DNA from: Arsenophonus sp052174115
GTDB lineage: Bacteria; Pseudomonadota; Gammaproteobacteria; Enterobacterales; Enterobacteriaceae
Direction of reading: 5' to 3'
Assembly: GCA_052174115.1 (NCBI GenBank)
Contig: JBQMRX010000001.1
Coordinates: forward strand, 992,001 to 1,056,000
Length of the DNA: 64,000 nt
Every line of letters begins with the position of its first letter. The first letter of the stretch is position 1. The translations under genes and the position numbers were made by a program. Positions 21,037 through 32,685 of this stretch are shown one piece after another. The notes under the pieces were generated by a model that did not search any database, was not told the DNA's origin, and worked only from the letters and a program-made list of their open reading frames with translations.

Positions 21037-22350
21037 ATGGATAGAACTCAAGGTAATTCTATTACTTCTTCTTCGTATACAGATCATAATATAAAGATTT
21101 GGCAAAAAAGCGATGTAATTTGGATATTAAGCCTATATGGTACTGCGATCGGTGCTGGTATACTTTTTTTACCTATTAATGCAGGAATGAATGGTTTATT
21201 TCCAGTTATTTTAATGACATTAATAGCATTTCCAGTAACTTTTTTTTCCCATCGAGGTTTAACTCGTTTTGTATTATCTGGATCAAAGATAAATGGTGAT
21301 ATTACTGATGTTGTAGAGGAACATTTTGGTTATTTGGCTGGTAATTGGATTACAATACTTTATTTTTTTTCTATTTATCCTATTTTATTAGCATATAGCG
21401 TATTTATTACTAATAATGTTGAAAATTTTATTGTTAAATTACTTGGTTATAATGCTGAACCACGTTGGTTATTAGCACTTATTTTAGTTACTGTTATTAT
21501 GGCCATCATTAGTTTTGGTGAAAAATATATAGTAAAAATAATGAGCATATTGGTATTTCCATTTATTACTGTTTTAATAATATTTTCACTTTATATGATT
21601 CCTTATTGGCAACAAGCTGCATTAAAAACTCTTTCATTTTCAAATATTATTATGAATAATCCTGAAAATAATCAAAATATGTTAATTACAATATGGTTAA
21701 CTATTCCTCTTATGGTTTTTTCATTTAATCATTCACCAATTATTTCTGCATTTGCAATAGCAAATCGTAAAAAATATGGAAAATATGCTGATCAAAAATC
21801 TTCGAAAATTTTATTTTCAGCGCATATTTTAATGGTATTAACAGTAATGTTTTTCGTTTTTAGTTGTGTATTTACTTTATCACCTGCTGACTTATTAAAA
21901 GCAAAAATTGAAAATATCAGTATTCTTGATTATTTATCTAGTTATTTTGATAAACTTTTTATTAAATATGCAGCTTCGCTTATTGCTTTTGTCGCAATTA
22001 TAAAATCATTTTTTGGACATTATCTAGGTGCTCGTGAAGGTTTTAATGGCTTAATTAATCGTATTTATCGGATTAAAGGTAAAACAATTAATACAAAAAA
22101 ATTAAATAAAATTACTGCAATTTTTATGTTAATCACTACATGGTTAGTAGCTACTTTAAATCCAAGTATTCTGAGTATTATTGAAAGTTTAGGTGGACCT
22201 ATTATTGCTATTTTATTATTTTTTATTCCAATATACACAAATAGAAAAATACTCACTATGCATAAGTATTCTAATTATATTAGTAATATTTTTATGTTAA
22301 TTATCGGTATAATTATTATTTCAGCTGCAATATATAAATTATTTATCTAA
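21037..22350 (+). CDS. sdaC: Serine/H+ symporter SdaC
   Basis: Inner-membrane amino-acid permease of the hydroxy/aromatic amino-acid permease family that takes up L-serine. The match to E. coli SdaC (429 aa) is strong throughout: YGTAIGAGILFLPINAG, HRGLTRFVLSG, VVEEHFG, YFFSIYPILLAYSV, SFNHSPIISAFA, FFVFSCVFTLSPADLL, GHYLGAREGFNG and LNPSILSIIESLGGPIIA. Eleven hydrophobic segments can be counted. The start is taken at the ATG 21037 (437 aa), preceded by ttggaaac; an in-frame TTG eight codons earlier would add residues absent in the family. In many enterobacteria sdaC is followed by the serine deaminase sdaB; here 2.5 kb of non-coding DNA follows instead, so imported serine may feed protein or one-carbon metabolism. 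Confidence 0.94.
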   Translation: MDRTQGNSITSSSYTDHNIKIWQKSDVIWILSLYGTAIGAGILFLPINAGMNGLFPVILMTLIAFPVTFFSHRGLTRFVLSGSKINGDITDVVEEHFGYLAGNWITILYFFSIYPILLAYSVFITNNVENFIVKLLGYNAEPRWLLALILVTVIMAIISFGEKYIVKIMSILVFPFITVLIIFSLYMIPYWQQAALKTLSFSNIIMNNPENNQNMLITIWLTIPLMVFSFNHSPIISAFAIANRKKYGKYADQKSSKILFSAHILMVLTVMFFVFSCVFTLSPADLLKAKIENISILDYLSSYFDKLFIKYAASLIAFVAIIKSFFGHYLGAREGFNGLINRIYRIKGKTINTKKLNKITAIFMLITTWLVATLNPSILSIIESLGGPIIAILLFFIPIYTNRKILTMHKYSNYISNIFMLIIGIIIISAAIYKLFI

Positions 22351-24897
22351 TATTTAATAATTTTTAATGAATTTTTCATAGTTAAACTTAATTAAGTGCT
22401 CTAAATATCATATTTTTGAAATATTTCGATCATCGAAAAAAGATAATATTTTAGTAAAACATATTAGCATTAATATTTATGATTAATTGATCAGAATTTA
22501 GATCAAGAGTATATATGGATATTTAATTAATTAAATTAATTTATTTATACAAAATTAATTATCAATTTATAATTATACTTTTATAAAAATACTGATTTTT
22601 ATTTTTTTTTGATATTTATATAAAATTAATTATTATTACATTTTAAAAAATTTAGATATATTTTGATTTGTTTAGAAAATTAATTTAAGCTATTAAATAT
22701 AATTTAAATATAAAAATATAATTGATTAACCTATTAAAAATATCATTTTTTAAATAAATCAATTAAAAAAAAGGATAATCTTAATAATATACAATAATAA
22801 AATAACAAATTATATAATAATATATTTATTAAATAAACATATTTTAATTAATAACTAAAAATATGAGAAGTATATAAATTATTATCTTTTAAAACAAATA
22901 ATATCACAATTATTATTTTAGTTGTATTTTATTATTTTTTATGATTTTTATAAATAAATAAAATTTATATGTTCATTTTTTGTTGTTAATATTTATTAAT
23001 ATTTTTATTTATAAAATAAATATTTTAATTTCTAATATTTAAATTTAATTGTTAAATTTAAATTGATCTTGTTTTGTTATATAAAAATAGTAGTTTTATA
23101 ATTAAATTAATAAAAATAATTTTTAATAAATGTGGGTCATAATAAATCTTAGTAAAAAATATAATTTCGTTAAATTTTATGGTTTTTAAAGTACTATTAT
23201 AAAATTTATATATTTTATTAGAAAAATATTATTTTTTGATATATAATTAAATTATTTATTAGTTTATTTTATCATAATATTGATTTTTTATCAAAAATAA
23301 TAACATAGTACTGATTACTAAAATATTAATTTAATTAAATTTTTGTTATTATCATTTGATTAATTAAAAATATTTTATATATTAAATTTATTTTTTTTAA
23401 AATAATTAAATTAAGAATATCTATTAAAATATTTGATACTTTGTATAATTACTTTATCAAACTAATATTTACATATTTTATTATTAAAATACATTTTATA
23501 TTTTTATTTAAAATAATATTTTATGAATTAAATACTAATACTAAATTTATAAAAATAATAAATAATATAGTATAAAATAATAATTAAATTTTATATATTT
23601 ATATTAAATAAATAACAGAATATTTTATTATTTTTTAATCTAAATAAAATAATTAATATTTATTAATCATATTAAATATTTTTATAATATCATACTTAAT
23701 AAGTATTTTAAATCATTAAAATTTTTAATAATTAATAAATTATATTTTTATTATATATATTATTTATAATTTTAGCATTATTTTATTACAATTTTTAATT
23801 CTTAAGTAAATTAATTTAAATTTTAATGGTAATATTAATATTTTTAATGTAATCATAATAATTTACTGAATAATATTTTATATAAATTTCATTTCTTTTG
23901 AATCATTAAAATTAAATTATATTTAATTTATTTTATAAAATTTAAAACTAATAATTATTTAATGATAATAAAATATAATATAAATATTTTTAAATAATAT
24001 TAAAATTAATCAAATTAACTTGATAAAAATTTAGTTATCGATGAATTATTTTAATAATATTTAGTTAATTCATTTAAAACTCTATCTTTAATGTTTATTT
24101 TTTCTAATTATAAAGTAAATTTTGTTTCTGTATTAATTAGTTAAATAAAAATATAAATATTCATTATGAAACTTATGTATCATTAAAAAAAATTATTAAC
24201 GTATAAGTCTAATAAATATTAGATATTTGATCTATAGTATTAATAAATATCTTATGATATTTAAAGATCATAAGATAATAAAATTAAGATAAAACTAAAA
24301 AAATATTTTGATAAAATTAATAAAATAAAATATGTATGTTTTTATTACTAGATATTTTTTAAAATAATAATAATAGTATATTTTAAATATTATGTTAATT
24401 TGATTAATTTTATTTAAATATATAAAATTTAATTAAAATTATAATAATTAAACATATTTAAATTTAAAAATAATTATTATTTATATATTTTTTATTTTTT
24501 TCAAAAAATAAAATTTAATTGTAAATTTATAAATATTATATAATAATAATGTTTTATTTAAAATTAATTAGTAATTATATATTTAAAAAATAAAAAAATT
24601 AAAATATAAAATTATTATATTTCTATTTAAACTAATTATTTTAATTTTATGGTAATAAATTTATTTATCTAATGTTTATTTTAACATTTTTATCACTAAA
24701 TTTAGTAAATAATATTTATTTATACAAAAAATTATTTTATGTACTAAATACTTGATTTAATAATAATTTAATTAAATTATTATTAAATATTATTTAATAT
24801 TTTAAAATTATTATTAATTATATTTGATATTTATTTTTATGAATAATATAATTTGTTTAGATTTATTTAAATAAATGTACAAGTAGGATTTTAAATT
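22351..24897. other. Non-coding desert between sdaC and gpmA
   Basis: The first 150 bp (22385-22525) is somewhat GC-richer and contains a small tttcga/tcgaaa stem at 22424-22438, but I could not recognise a sdaB remnant. A GC-containing hairpin lies at 24248-24277. The rest is AT-rich without a gene. Confidence 0.6.
24248..24277. repeat. Hairpin with 11-bp mixed stem
   Basis: Arms tatcttatgat (24248-24258) and atcataagata (24267-24277) pair perfectly around 8 nt. The stem contains C and G, making it less likely to be pure AT chance. No T-run follows. It is about 620 bp upstream of gpmA. Confidence 0.5.
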
Positions 24898-25602
24898 ATG
24901 TTAGTAACTAAACTGGTTTTAATAAGACATGGAGAAAGTGAATGGAATAAGGAAAATCGATTTACTGGCTGGACTGATATTAAACTCTCTAAAAAAGGTC
25001 ATAAAGAAGCAAAAGCCGCAGGTAAACTATTAAAAAAAAATGGATTTATTTTTGATTATGCTTATACATCTGTTTTAAAACGTGCTATTCATACATTATG
25101 GAATATTTTAGATCAAATAGATCAACAATGGTTACCTGTTGAAAAAAATTGGCGACTTAATGAACGTCATTATGGAGCTCTACAGGGTTTAAATAAAATG
25201 AAAGCTATGATAAAATATGGTGATGAACAAGTTAAACTATGGCGTCGTGGTTTTAAAATTAAACCACCAGAACTAACTAAGGATGATCCTCGTTACCATA
25301 ATAATGATCTTCGTTATGCAAATTTAAATCAATCAGATCTTCCTGTTACTGAAAGTTTAGCTACCACAATTGAACGTGTTATTCCTTATTGGAATAAAGT
25401 AATTAAACCAAGAGTTTCTAAAGGTGAAAAAATAATTATTGTTGCTCATGGTAATTCATTACGAGCATTAGTAAAATATTTAGATAAAATTAACGAAGAG
25501 GAAATTTTTAAACTTAATATTCCAACTGCTGTTCCATTTATTTATGAATTTGATAAAAATATAAAACCTATTAATCACTATTATTTTAATAATGAAATTT
25601 AA
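24898..25602 (+). CDS. gpmA: 2,3-bisphosphoglycerate-dependent phosphoglycerate mutase
   Basis: Glycolytic and gluconeogenic enzyme interconverting 3- and 2-phosphoglycerate. The phosphohistidine is His11 in LIRHGESEWN. The acid/base Glu lies in LNERHYGALQGLN, and the second histidine in VAHGNSLRALVKYLD. The TSVLKRAIHTLW arginine region is intact. The product has 234 residues against 250 in E. coli. The difference is the loss of the flexible C-terminal tail after YYFNNEI; that tail closes over the active site in the family and many homologues are shorter, so activity is expected. The gene is solitary, between two gaps of 2.5 and 3.5 kb. Confidence 0.97.
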   Translation: MLVTKLVLIRHGESEWNKENRFTGWTDIKLSKKGHKEAKAAGKLLKKNGFIFDYAYTSVLKRAIHTLWNILDQIDQQWLPVEKNWRLNERHYGALQGLNKMKAMIKYGDEQVKLWRRGFKIKPPELTKDDPRYHNNDLRYANLNQSDLPVTESLATTIERVIPYWNKVIKPRVSKGEKIIIVAHGNSLRALVKYLDKINEEEIFKLNIPTAVPFIYEFDKNIKPINHYYFNNEI

Positions 25603-25607
25603 ATAAA

Positions 25608-25630
25608 AATTAAAATTATTATTTTTAATT
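25608..25630 (+). terminator. Possible gpmA terminator
   Basis: An 8-bp stem (aattaaaa/ttttaatt) with a 7-nt loop lies 6 bp after the stop codon. The arms are AT-only and there is no T-run beyond the stem, so support is modest. Confidence 0.35.
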
Positions 25631-27494
25631 CTAAAGCAGAATATTTAGATTTATTTAAATAAAAAATTATTTTTAATCTTATTAATTAATTAGTTAAATC
25701 TTTTAAAGATATATTTAAAATTTTTAACTAAACTGTGAAACAATTATTTATTATTTAATAAAAAATTAAAAAGTATCTATTATATTAATATTTTATCATT
25801 TGCTAATCGATTACTTATATTTATGTTTGTTTTTCTTTTAAATATATAATTTTAATTTCTATCAAAAGTAATAATTATTATTCATTATACAATATTTTAT
25901 TAATAATAATTTCAATTATTTGAAAAGATATTTTCATATTTTATATAAATTTACACAATGAAAATCAATGATTATTTTTACGATAAATTTAATTTTTTTT
26001 ATTTAATAACTAATAAAATAAATATTTAGTAATAAAAAATAAAGTTAATTATTTTATAATTTAAAATTAAATATACTAATTTATAAGATATTTAAATAGT
26101 TAAAATACAAAATGAGTTTATATGTTCTTTTTAAAAATTTTTTATAATATTTAAGTTAGATATAAAGTTCATTATATTATTTTTATAATTATAAAAATAT
26201 AAATATATAACATTATTTTATATAATTAATTTTTAATAAAAATATATAATAAAAGTTTTTTTAAAAAATTTTTATGATAAATATAAATAGAAATTAATAT
26301 GCTAAAATATCAAATTATTTTATATAAATAAAATAATAAAAAAACTATTTATTAAAATATAAAATAATTTAAAATATTTTAATTATTTCATTAAAATATT
26401 TTAAAAAATATTAATAATTAATATTAATTATTCACTAAATGTTTAGTTCTTAAAATATTTTAAATTATTATAGCTATATTATATTATTAAAATATTTAAT
26501 ATTATATTATTTTGAAGGTATTTAATATATTTAAAGTAACTCGTAACTAACTATTTTATTAAACTTATATTATTAATTTAATTAATAATATGAAATATTT
26601 TTTCATAAATCATTTTTATTTACTGTATTTTTATTATTCACAAATTGTTATAAATAACAATTATATACTTAAGCTATAATATTAAATTAAATCAGCATTT
26701 ATTTTTTTTTACATATTAAATTAAAAATTAATAATCTTAATTTAATATAATTTATTTTTTACTTATATATATAAAAATTAAAATATTTTAGTTAAAATAA
26801 ACTAATTCTATAAATTTTATGTTTTTAATGAAAATAAATAAGTTTTATAACTTAAAATTTTCTTTTTATTAAGATATTTATAATACTACTACTTATTGTT
26901 TATTAATATCTGAAAAAATATTCATTTTATATTAATAAAAATTCTAATGTAATATTTTTAATAACTAATTAAGTATATTATTGTAATTTTATTTTATTAC
27001 TTATTAATAATAATAGTATTTATATAAACATAAAAAAGATTATTGTATTTTATATATACTAAAATAATAAATTTTATCTTAATATTTTAATGTTACAAAC
27101 AAATTACTTTAATTTATGTATTTATTTCTTATCATATTATCATTTTATTCTCATTACATATTTTAATTTTTTTATCACTTGATATATTATTATATTTATT
27201 TATTAATTTATAAATAAATTTTCTATAATATTTTTATTTAGCATATCATTAATTAAAGTTAAAAAATAAGATTATTTTTATAGCTATATTAAAAATATTC
27301 TTGTTATTTATCAAGATGTATTTATTGAAGTATATTTATTGAGAGATACTGAATAATATGTCATATATACTTTAATTAATTGAAACAAATTAAATTAATT
27401 AAAAATTAATAACTATAATTCTTGTATAAATAACTATATAAAACTAATTATTTTTAATTAATAATTATTTATATTTTACATTGTATAGTTGATA

Positions 27495-27520
27495 TTTTAT
27501 TTATTTATAAATAAATAAAA
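27495..27520. repeat. Perfect 26-bp AT palindrome
   Basis: Built from attt/aaat tetramers and self-complementary about a central tata. Its low complexity weakens any functional reading. Confidence 0.5.
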
Positions 27521-27618
27521 CTATTAAATATTATTAATTTTTTATTATTTAATAATTAATCAATCTTTATATGATATAATATATTTTAATATTTAATCAT
27601 GTAATTTTATTTTTTATT

Positions 27619-27650
27619 AAAATTTACATCTATTAATAAATGTAAATTTT
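27619..27650. repeat. Stem-loop with 11-bp arms
   Basis: Arms aaaatttacat and atgtaaatttt pair perfectly around 10 nt. It is not adjacent to a gene. Confidence 0.45.
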
Positions 27651-29073
27651 AGATTAATAATAAATTATTTAACTTAAAATTATTAATTTATACAAACATA
27701 TCTTTTAAAATTATTTCTGTATTAAAATTAAATCTAATCATATATTAATAATCCACTTTACTAATATTATTCTATTAATATAATAAAATATAAAATATTT
27801 ATATTTTAAATAAGTAATATGGTAATTTTAAATTTTTATAAACTTAGAAATACAATTAATACTGTTATTCACTAAAATCTATATATTTATGTGAAATATC
27901 AGATAAAATTATTATGTAAATATTTTAAAAACTTTAATAAAATTAAAATTAATTACTATATTTTTAAAAAAAATTAAAATATGATTTTATTTTTTTATTA
28001 TTTTTTAAATACTACTTTTCATAATTAAAAAAAGAATTATATTTTTTCATTTCTTTTTTTATTATATATAATTAATCTAGTTTATTATTAAAAAGAAAAA
28101 TAATTTATTTGTTATTTTTTAAATTAATTCAATTAATCAAATTTACTTTATTTTTAAGAAATTATAGTTCTATTTAAATAAATAAGATTATTATAATTAA
28201 TTTTAAATAAATATTATTTAGAATTAATATAATTTAAAATATTTTCTTATATTTATCTTTTATTGTAATGATTTAATTATATAACCTAAATATGAGAATC
28301 ACTGTAATTAAATTTATATTTATTTAATAATCAAAAAATAGAATATTATTTTTATTTGATATAATTTATTACAGTATTTAGGATTACAAATTTTAAATAA
28401 CTATAAAATAAATCTTTAGTCAATATTTTATATTAATTTAAAATATTTTTTATGATCATTATAGAAATTTTTATCTATTTAAAAATTTAAGTAATCTTTT
28501 TTGCAAACAAAAAATTATAAATACTATAATAAAAAATAAACTAGTTTAAAATAATAAATTTAAGTTATATAATTATATTAAAAATCACTATAATATTGTT
28601 TTTATAATTAAAATATTTAATTTTTATAAATTAAAATAAAAATTTACTTATCAAAATTTTATAAATATACTATTTCTATATTAGAAAAGATTCATTCTTA
28701 CATTTAATTAAAAAATAAATTATTAATTTAAAATGAATAAATGATTATAACTACCATAAAGATATAGAGATAATCTATTATGAATATTTTAATATTAATA
28801 TAAAAAGTTAATTATATGAATACATATTAATAAATTTATTAATTTATAATAATTAATAAATTTAAAATAAAAAAGATTTTAAAAACTACTATATTAATAA
28901 CATTTTATAAATATAAATAATAGTAAATTAAATTATTAATTATATAGAAAGTTTAGAACTATTTTGTTATATTATTTATTTATAGTAGAATATATTAATT
29001 TATAATATTTTTTATTATTAATATTTTATATTTATTAATTATTTCATAAAATATAATAAATTAAGGCGAAAAA

Positions 29074-30369
29074 ATGGAAAAACAGATCATGCAAGTTTTG
29101 TTATCTTATCAACCAGCAGCGCCTTGTTGGGGAAAAAATGCATTAATTAGTTATAGTGAAAAAGGAATTATTATTCATATAAATTCACAGGAAAACTTGT
29201 ATACAATCCAAAGTGCAGGTCGTAAGTTAGATAATCAAGGTATCTATCATGTCATATTAGTAGGTAATAATTGGAATTTAGAGAAAAGTTGGGCATTTTG
29301 GCAAGGATTTAGATCACCTAAAGAACCTCATTCTATTGAATGGCCAAATTTATCTGAAAATGAAAAAAAAGAATTACACTATCGTATACAAATTATTGAT
29401 TGGGTACGTGATATTATTAATAAACCACCTGAAGAATTATCTCCAGAACAACTAGCACAACACAGTGCTGATTTATTATTTCACTTAATAAAAGATAATA
29501 TTAATTATCGTATCATTAAGGGTGAAGAATTATTAGAACAGAAATATAATGGAATTTATACAATAGGTCGTGGTTCAACACGTCCTCCTGTATTATTAAT
29601 TTTAGATTATAATCCAGCTAGAAACTTAAAAACACCGGTATTTGCTTGCTTAGTAGGAAAAGGTGTTACATTTGATTCTGGCGGTTATAGTATAAAATCA
29701 TCTTCATCAATGAATTCGATGAAAGCAGATATGGGAGGAGCAGCAATGCTAACTGGAGCATTAGCATTGGCAATAAATCGAGGTTTAAAACAACGGGTAA
29801 AACTTTTTCTCTGTATTGCCGATAATATGATAAGTGGTAATGCATTTAAACTAGGTGATATTATTCGCTACCGTAATGGTAAATCTGTTGAAATTATGAA
29901 TACAGATGCAGAAGGAAGACTTATTTTAGCTGATGGATTAATTGATGCTTCTAAAGAAAATCCAGAATTAATTATTGATGCTGCAACGCTAACAGGTGCA
30001 GCTAAAATCGCGGTAGGTAATGATTATCATTCTGTATTAAGTTTTGATAACGAATTAGTATCTGAATTAATGTTTGCAGCAGAAATAGAAAATGAACTTT
30101 TTTGGCGTTTACCATTAGCAGAATTTCATCGTCGTCAATTACCTTCTGGGTTTGCAGATATAAATAATATTTCGCTAGATTCTCATACTGCTGGTGCTAG
30201 TATAGCTGCTGCTTTTTTATCATATTTTATTGAAAATTATCATAATGGATGGTTGCATATCGATTGTTCGGCTATTTATCGTAAATCTTCTATGGATTTA
30301 TGGATGGAAGGCGCAACTGGTATTGGCGTTAGAACTATTGCTAATTTATTACTGAAAAAATCAAAATAA
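29074..30369 (+). CDS. pepB: Peptidase B, leucyl aminopeptidase family M17
   Basis: Cytosolic manganese-dependent aminopeptidase that releases N-terminal residues from peptides. It has 431 aa, compared with 427 for E. coli PepB, and matches it rather than the longer PepA. Metal-binding and catalytic blocks are GKGVTFDSGGYSIK (lysine and aspartate), KADMGGAAM, and NTDAEGRLILADGL, the M17 signature. The C-terminal half continues with ATLTGAAKIAVG and GWLHIDCSA. The start ATG is preceded by aaggcg at a suitable distance. In Enterobacteria pepB sits in the isc/ndk neighbourhood, and ndk is the next gene here, but the isc genes are absent from this locus. Confidence 0.95.
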   Translation: MEKQIMQVLLSYQPAAPCWGKNALISYSEKGIIIHINSQENLYTIQSAGRKLDNQGIYHVILVGNNWNLEKSWAFWQGFRSPKEPHSIEWPNLSENEKKELHYRIQIIDWVRDIINKPPEELSPEQLAQHSADLLFHLIKDNINYRIIKGEELLEQKYNGIYTIGRGSTRPPVLLILDYNPARNLKTPVFACLVGKGVTFDSGGYSIKSSSSMNSMKADMGGAAMLTGALALAINRGLKQRVKLFLCIADNMISGNAFKLGDIIRYRNGKSVEIMNTDAEGRLILADGLIDASKENPELIIDAATLTGAAKIAVGNDYHSVLSFDNELVSELMFAAEIENELFWRLPLAEFHRRQLPSGFADINNISLDSHTAGASIAAAFLSYFIENYHNGWLHIDCSAIYRKSSMDLWMEGATGIGVRTIANLLLKKSK

Positions 30370-30933
30370 ACATTATTTATATCTTTATTTACAAAAAATT
30401 AGTTTTTTAATAAAACTAATTAATAGTATTGTACTAGTCATAAAACAATCTAAAATAATAATAAATAAAATAAATAAATTTAATAGCAAATAATAGTGAT
30501 TTCATTGATAACTTATAATATAATTAAATTAATTATATATAAATTTAATTATAAATATTATTCAATTATATTAAATCATATATATACAATTATTTTATTA
30601 ATTTAAAAATTAATTATATAATAATTTATTATTAAAATAGTTAGATTTTATTACATTATTTATTGTTTCATCGTTTGTATTCAATTATTTTATATTTATT
30701 TTTAAAATTTAATTTTAAAAAAAATTTTGTTAATTAATTTATAATTAAGTTTTTAATTTTAAATTATGTAAAATTAAAAAAAATTATTCGTCCAAGTATG
30801 TAATTAAATTTTTAATATTTATAATAGTTAGTTATTTTGTTTTATTAAAAATTAATAAATTTTTGTAAATATAATAAATAAATGTAAGACAAAATTTTAT
30901 CATAAAATAACATTAAGAGAATTTTTAATAACT
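30370..30933. other. Non-coding gap between pepB and ndk
   Basis: Apart from the hairpin after pepB, I see no gene or clear signal in this 560-bp interval. In relatives, genes lie between pepB and ndk, and they have left no recognisable trace. Confidence 0.6.
30397..30421 (+). terminator. Probable pepB terminator hairpin
   Basis: A 10-bp stem (aattagtttt/aaaactaatt) with a 5-nt loop starts 27 bp after the pepB stop. The stem includes a G-C pair and the left arm runs into a T-stretch. There is no T-tail beyond the stem. Confidence 0.45.
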
Positions 30934-31353
30934 ATGGAACGTACTTTTTCTATTATTAAACCAAATGCGATTAAAAAAAATATAATTGGTGAAATTTATG
31001 GTCGCTTTGAACAAGCTGGATTCAAAATAATTGCTGCTAAAATGATACATTTAAGTCATGAAAGAGCCACATTTTTTTATATTGAGCATAAAGATAAGCC
31101 TTTTTTTAATGAATTAATCGAATTTATGACTTCATTACCAGTTATGTTACAAATTTTAGCTGGAAAAAATATTATACAACGTTATCGTGATTTAATGGGA
31201 GCAACTGATCCATATAAAGCATCAGCAGGAACATTACGTGCAGATTATGCTGATAGTTTTACTGCAAATGCAGTGCATGGTTCAGATTCTATTAAATCTG
31301 CAGAACGAGAAATTTCTTTTTTCTTTACTAAAGATGAGATTTGTTCACGTTAG
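30934..31353 (+). CDS. ndk: Nucleoside diphosphate kinase
   Basis: Transfers the gamma-phosphate between nucleoside triphosphates and diphosphates through a phosphohistidine. The 139 residues compare with 143 in E. coli. The N-terminal ERTFSIIKPNAI lysine motif, the RADYADS segment and the active-site NAVHGSDS with its histidine are intact. It stands at the head of the conserved ndk-rlmN-rodZ-ispG-hisS order. A strong hairpin after the stop suggests it is transcribed alone. Confidence 0.97.
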   Translation: MERTFSIIKPNAIKKNIIGEIYGRFEQAGFKIIAAKMIHLSHERATFFYIEHKDKPFFNELIEFMTSLPVMLQILAGKNIIQRYRDLMGATDPYKASAGTLRADYADSFTANAVHGSDSIKSAEREISFFFTKDEICSR

Positions 31354-31363
31354 TAAACAAAAT

Positions 31364-31411
31364 AATATAATTTCATTATTTTTATTAATAATATATTAAT
31401 AAAATTATATT
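31364..31411 (+). terminator. Compound hairpin after ndk
   Basis: An inner stem of 11 bp (31380-31390 with 31394-31404) is nested in outer arms of 10 bp (31364-31373 with 31402-31411; these overlap the inner arm by three bases, so the two are partly alternative). It begins 11 bp after the ndk stop and is followed by ttctt. A Rho-independent terminator is likely. Confidence 0.45.
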
Positions 31412-31539
31412 TTCTTAAGTAATTTATTAACAGTTTATAATGTATGATATTATTAAATAATATTTATTAAAATAAATATTATTGATTGTTATAGAAATTA
31501 TAGTTTTCATTGAAAAATCTAATTAAGTAGATAATATAA

Positions 31540-32685
31540 ATGTTTTATTCTAAAATAAAAGCTCAGTATTTGTCTTCTTTTTCTGCTATAAATAAATCAA
31601 TAAAGATTAATTTATTAAATATGGATCTTAAACAGATGCAACAATTCTTTAATGATATTGGAGAAAAACCTTTTAGAGCTAATCAAATAATGAAATGGAT
31701 TTATCATCATTTTTGTGATGATTTTGACATGATGACAGATATTAATAAACCGCTTCGCGATAAATTAAAAAAAATTTCTGAAATTCGAGCACCTGAAATT
31801 ATGCAAGAACAGAATTCTATTGATGGTACAATAAAATGGGCAATAAGAGTAGGTAAACAACAAATCGAGACAGTTTACATTCCTGAAAATAACAGAGCTA
31901 CGCTTTGCGTCTCTTCTCAAGTTGGTTGTGCCCTTGCATGTAAATTTTGTTCAACTGCTAGACAAGGTTTTAATCGTAATTTAGATGTTTCAGAAATTAT
32001 AGGTCAAGTATGGCTAGTTGCTAAAGTTATTGCTTTTTTAAAACATAGTAATCGTCGACCAATTACTAATATTGTAATGATGGGAATGGGAGAGCCACTA
32101 TTAAATCTAAATAACGTTGTTCCGGCGATGAAAATTATGATGGATGATTTTGGTTTTGGATTATCAAAACGACGAGTAACTTTATCAACTTCTGGTATTG
32201 TACCTGCACTTAATAAATTAGGTGATATGATTGATGTTGCTTTAGCTATTTCTCTACATGCACCAACTAATGAAATTCGTAACGAAATCGTACCAATTAA
32301 TAAAAAATACAATATTGAAACCTTTCTGGCTAGTGTTCGACGTTATCTAATTAAATCTAATGCAAGTCAAGGACGTGTTACTGTTGAGTATGTTATGTTA
32401 AATGGTATAAATGATAGTATTAAACACGCACATCAGTTAGCTAAATGTCTTAAAGATACGCCTAGTAAAATTAATTTAATTCCTTTGAATAAAATTCCAC
32501 ATTCGCCTTATAAACGCTGTTCTAATAGTTGTATTGATCGTTTTTCAAAAATATTAATGAAATATGGTTTTACTACTATTATACGTAAAATTCGTGGCGA
32601 TGATATTAATGCAGCTTGTGGTCAATTAGTTGGTAATGTTATTGATCGAACAAAACAAAATTTAAAAAAAACATCTTGTAATTAA
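31540..32685 (+). CDS. rlmN: 23S rRNA A2503 / tRNA A37 C2-methyltransferase RlmN
   Basis: Radical-SAM enzyme that methylates C2 of adenosine 2503 in 23S rRNA and adenosine 37 in some tRNAs. The 381 aa compare with 384 in E. coli. The iron-sulphur motif CALACKFC (Cx3Cx2C) is complete. GMGEPLLNLNNV, the SAM-binding STSGIVPAL and SLHAP segments, and the C-terminal RGDDINAACGQL with the mechanistic cysteine are present. The N-terminal accessory domain begins INLLNMDLKQM as in relatives; the first 20 residues are unlike E. coli, so a start slightly downstream is possible. A 548-bp gap separates it from rodZ; in some relatives pilW/pilF lies there. Confidence 0.96.
   Translation: MFYSKIKAQYLSSFSAINKSIKINLLNMDLKQMQQFFNDIGEKPFRANQIMKWIYHHFCDDFDMMTDINKPLRDKLKKISEIRAPEIMQEQNSIDGTIKWAIRVGKQQIETVYIPENNRATLCVSSQVGCALACKFCSTARQGFNRNLDVSEIIGQVWLVAKVIAFLKHSNRRPITNIVMMGMGEPLLNLNNVVPAMKIMMDDFGFGLSKRRVTLSTSGIVPALNKLGDMIDVALAISLHAPTNEIRNEIVPINKKYNIETFLASVRRYLIKSNASQGRVTVEYVMLNGINDSIKHAHQLAKCLKDTPSKINLIPLNKIPHSPYKRCSNSCIDRFSKILMKYGFTTIIRKIRGDDINAACGQLVGNVIDRTKQNLKKTSCN

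Larger units (their letters stand above)
25603..29073. other. Largest gene desert of the window (gpmA to pepB)
   Basis: About 3.5 kb, the longest stretch without a gene. No recognisable remnant in any frame. It contains a perfect 26-bp palindrome at 27495-27520 and an 11-bp stem-loop at 27619-27650. Everything else is AT-rich and low in complexity. Confidence 0.7.

Noticed and set aside
22424..22438. Small stem after sdaC as a terminator
   Set aside because: The stem is only six pairs with a 3-nt loop, has no following T-run on the plus strand, and begins 74 bp past the stop.
32004..32312. Minus-strand open frame opposite rlmN
   Set aside because: It is a shadow of the conserved rlmN frame.
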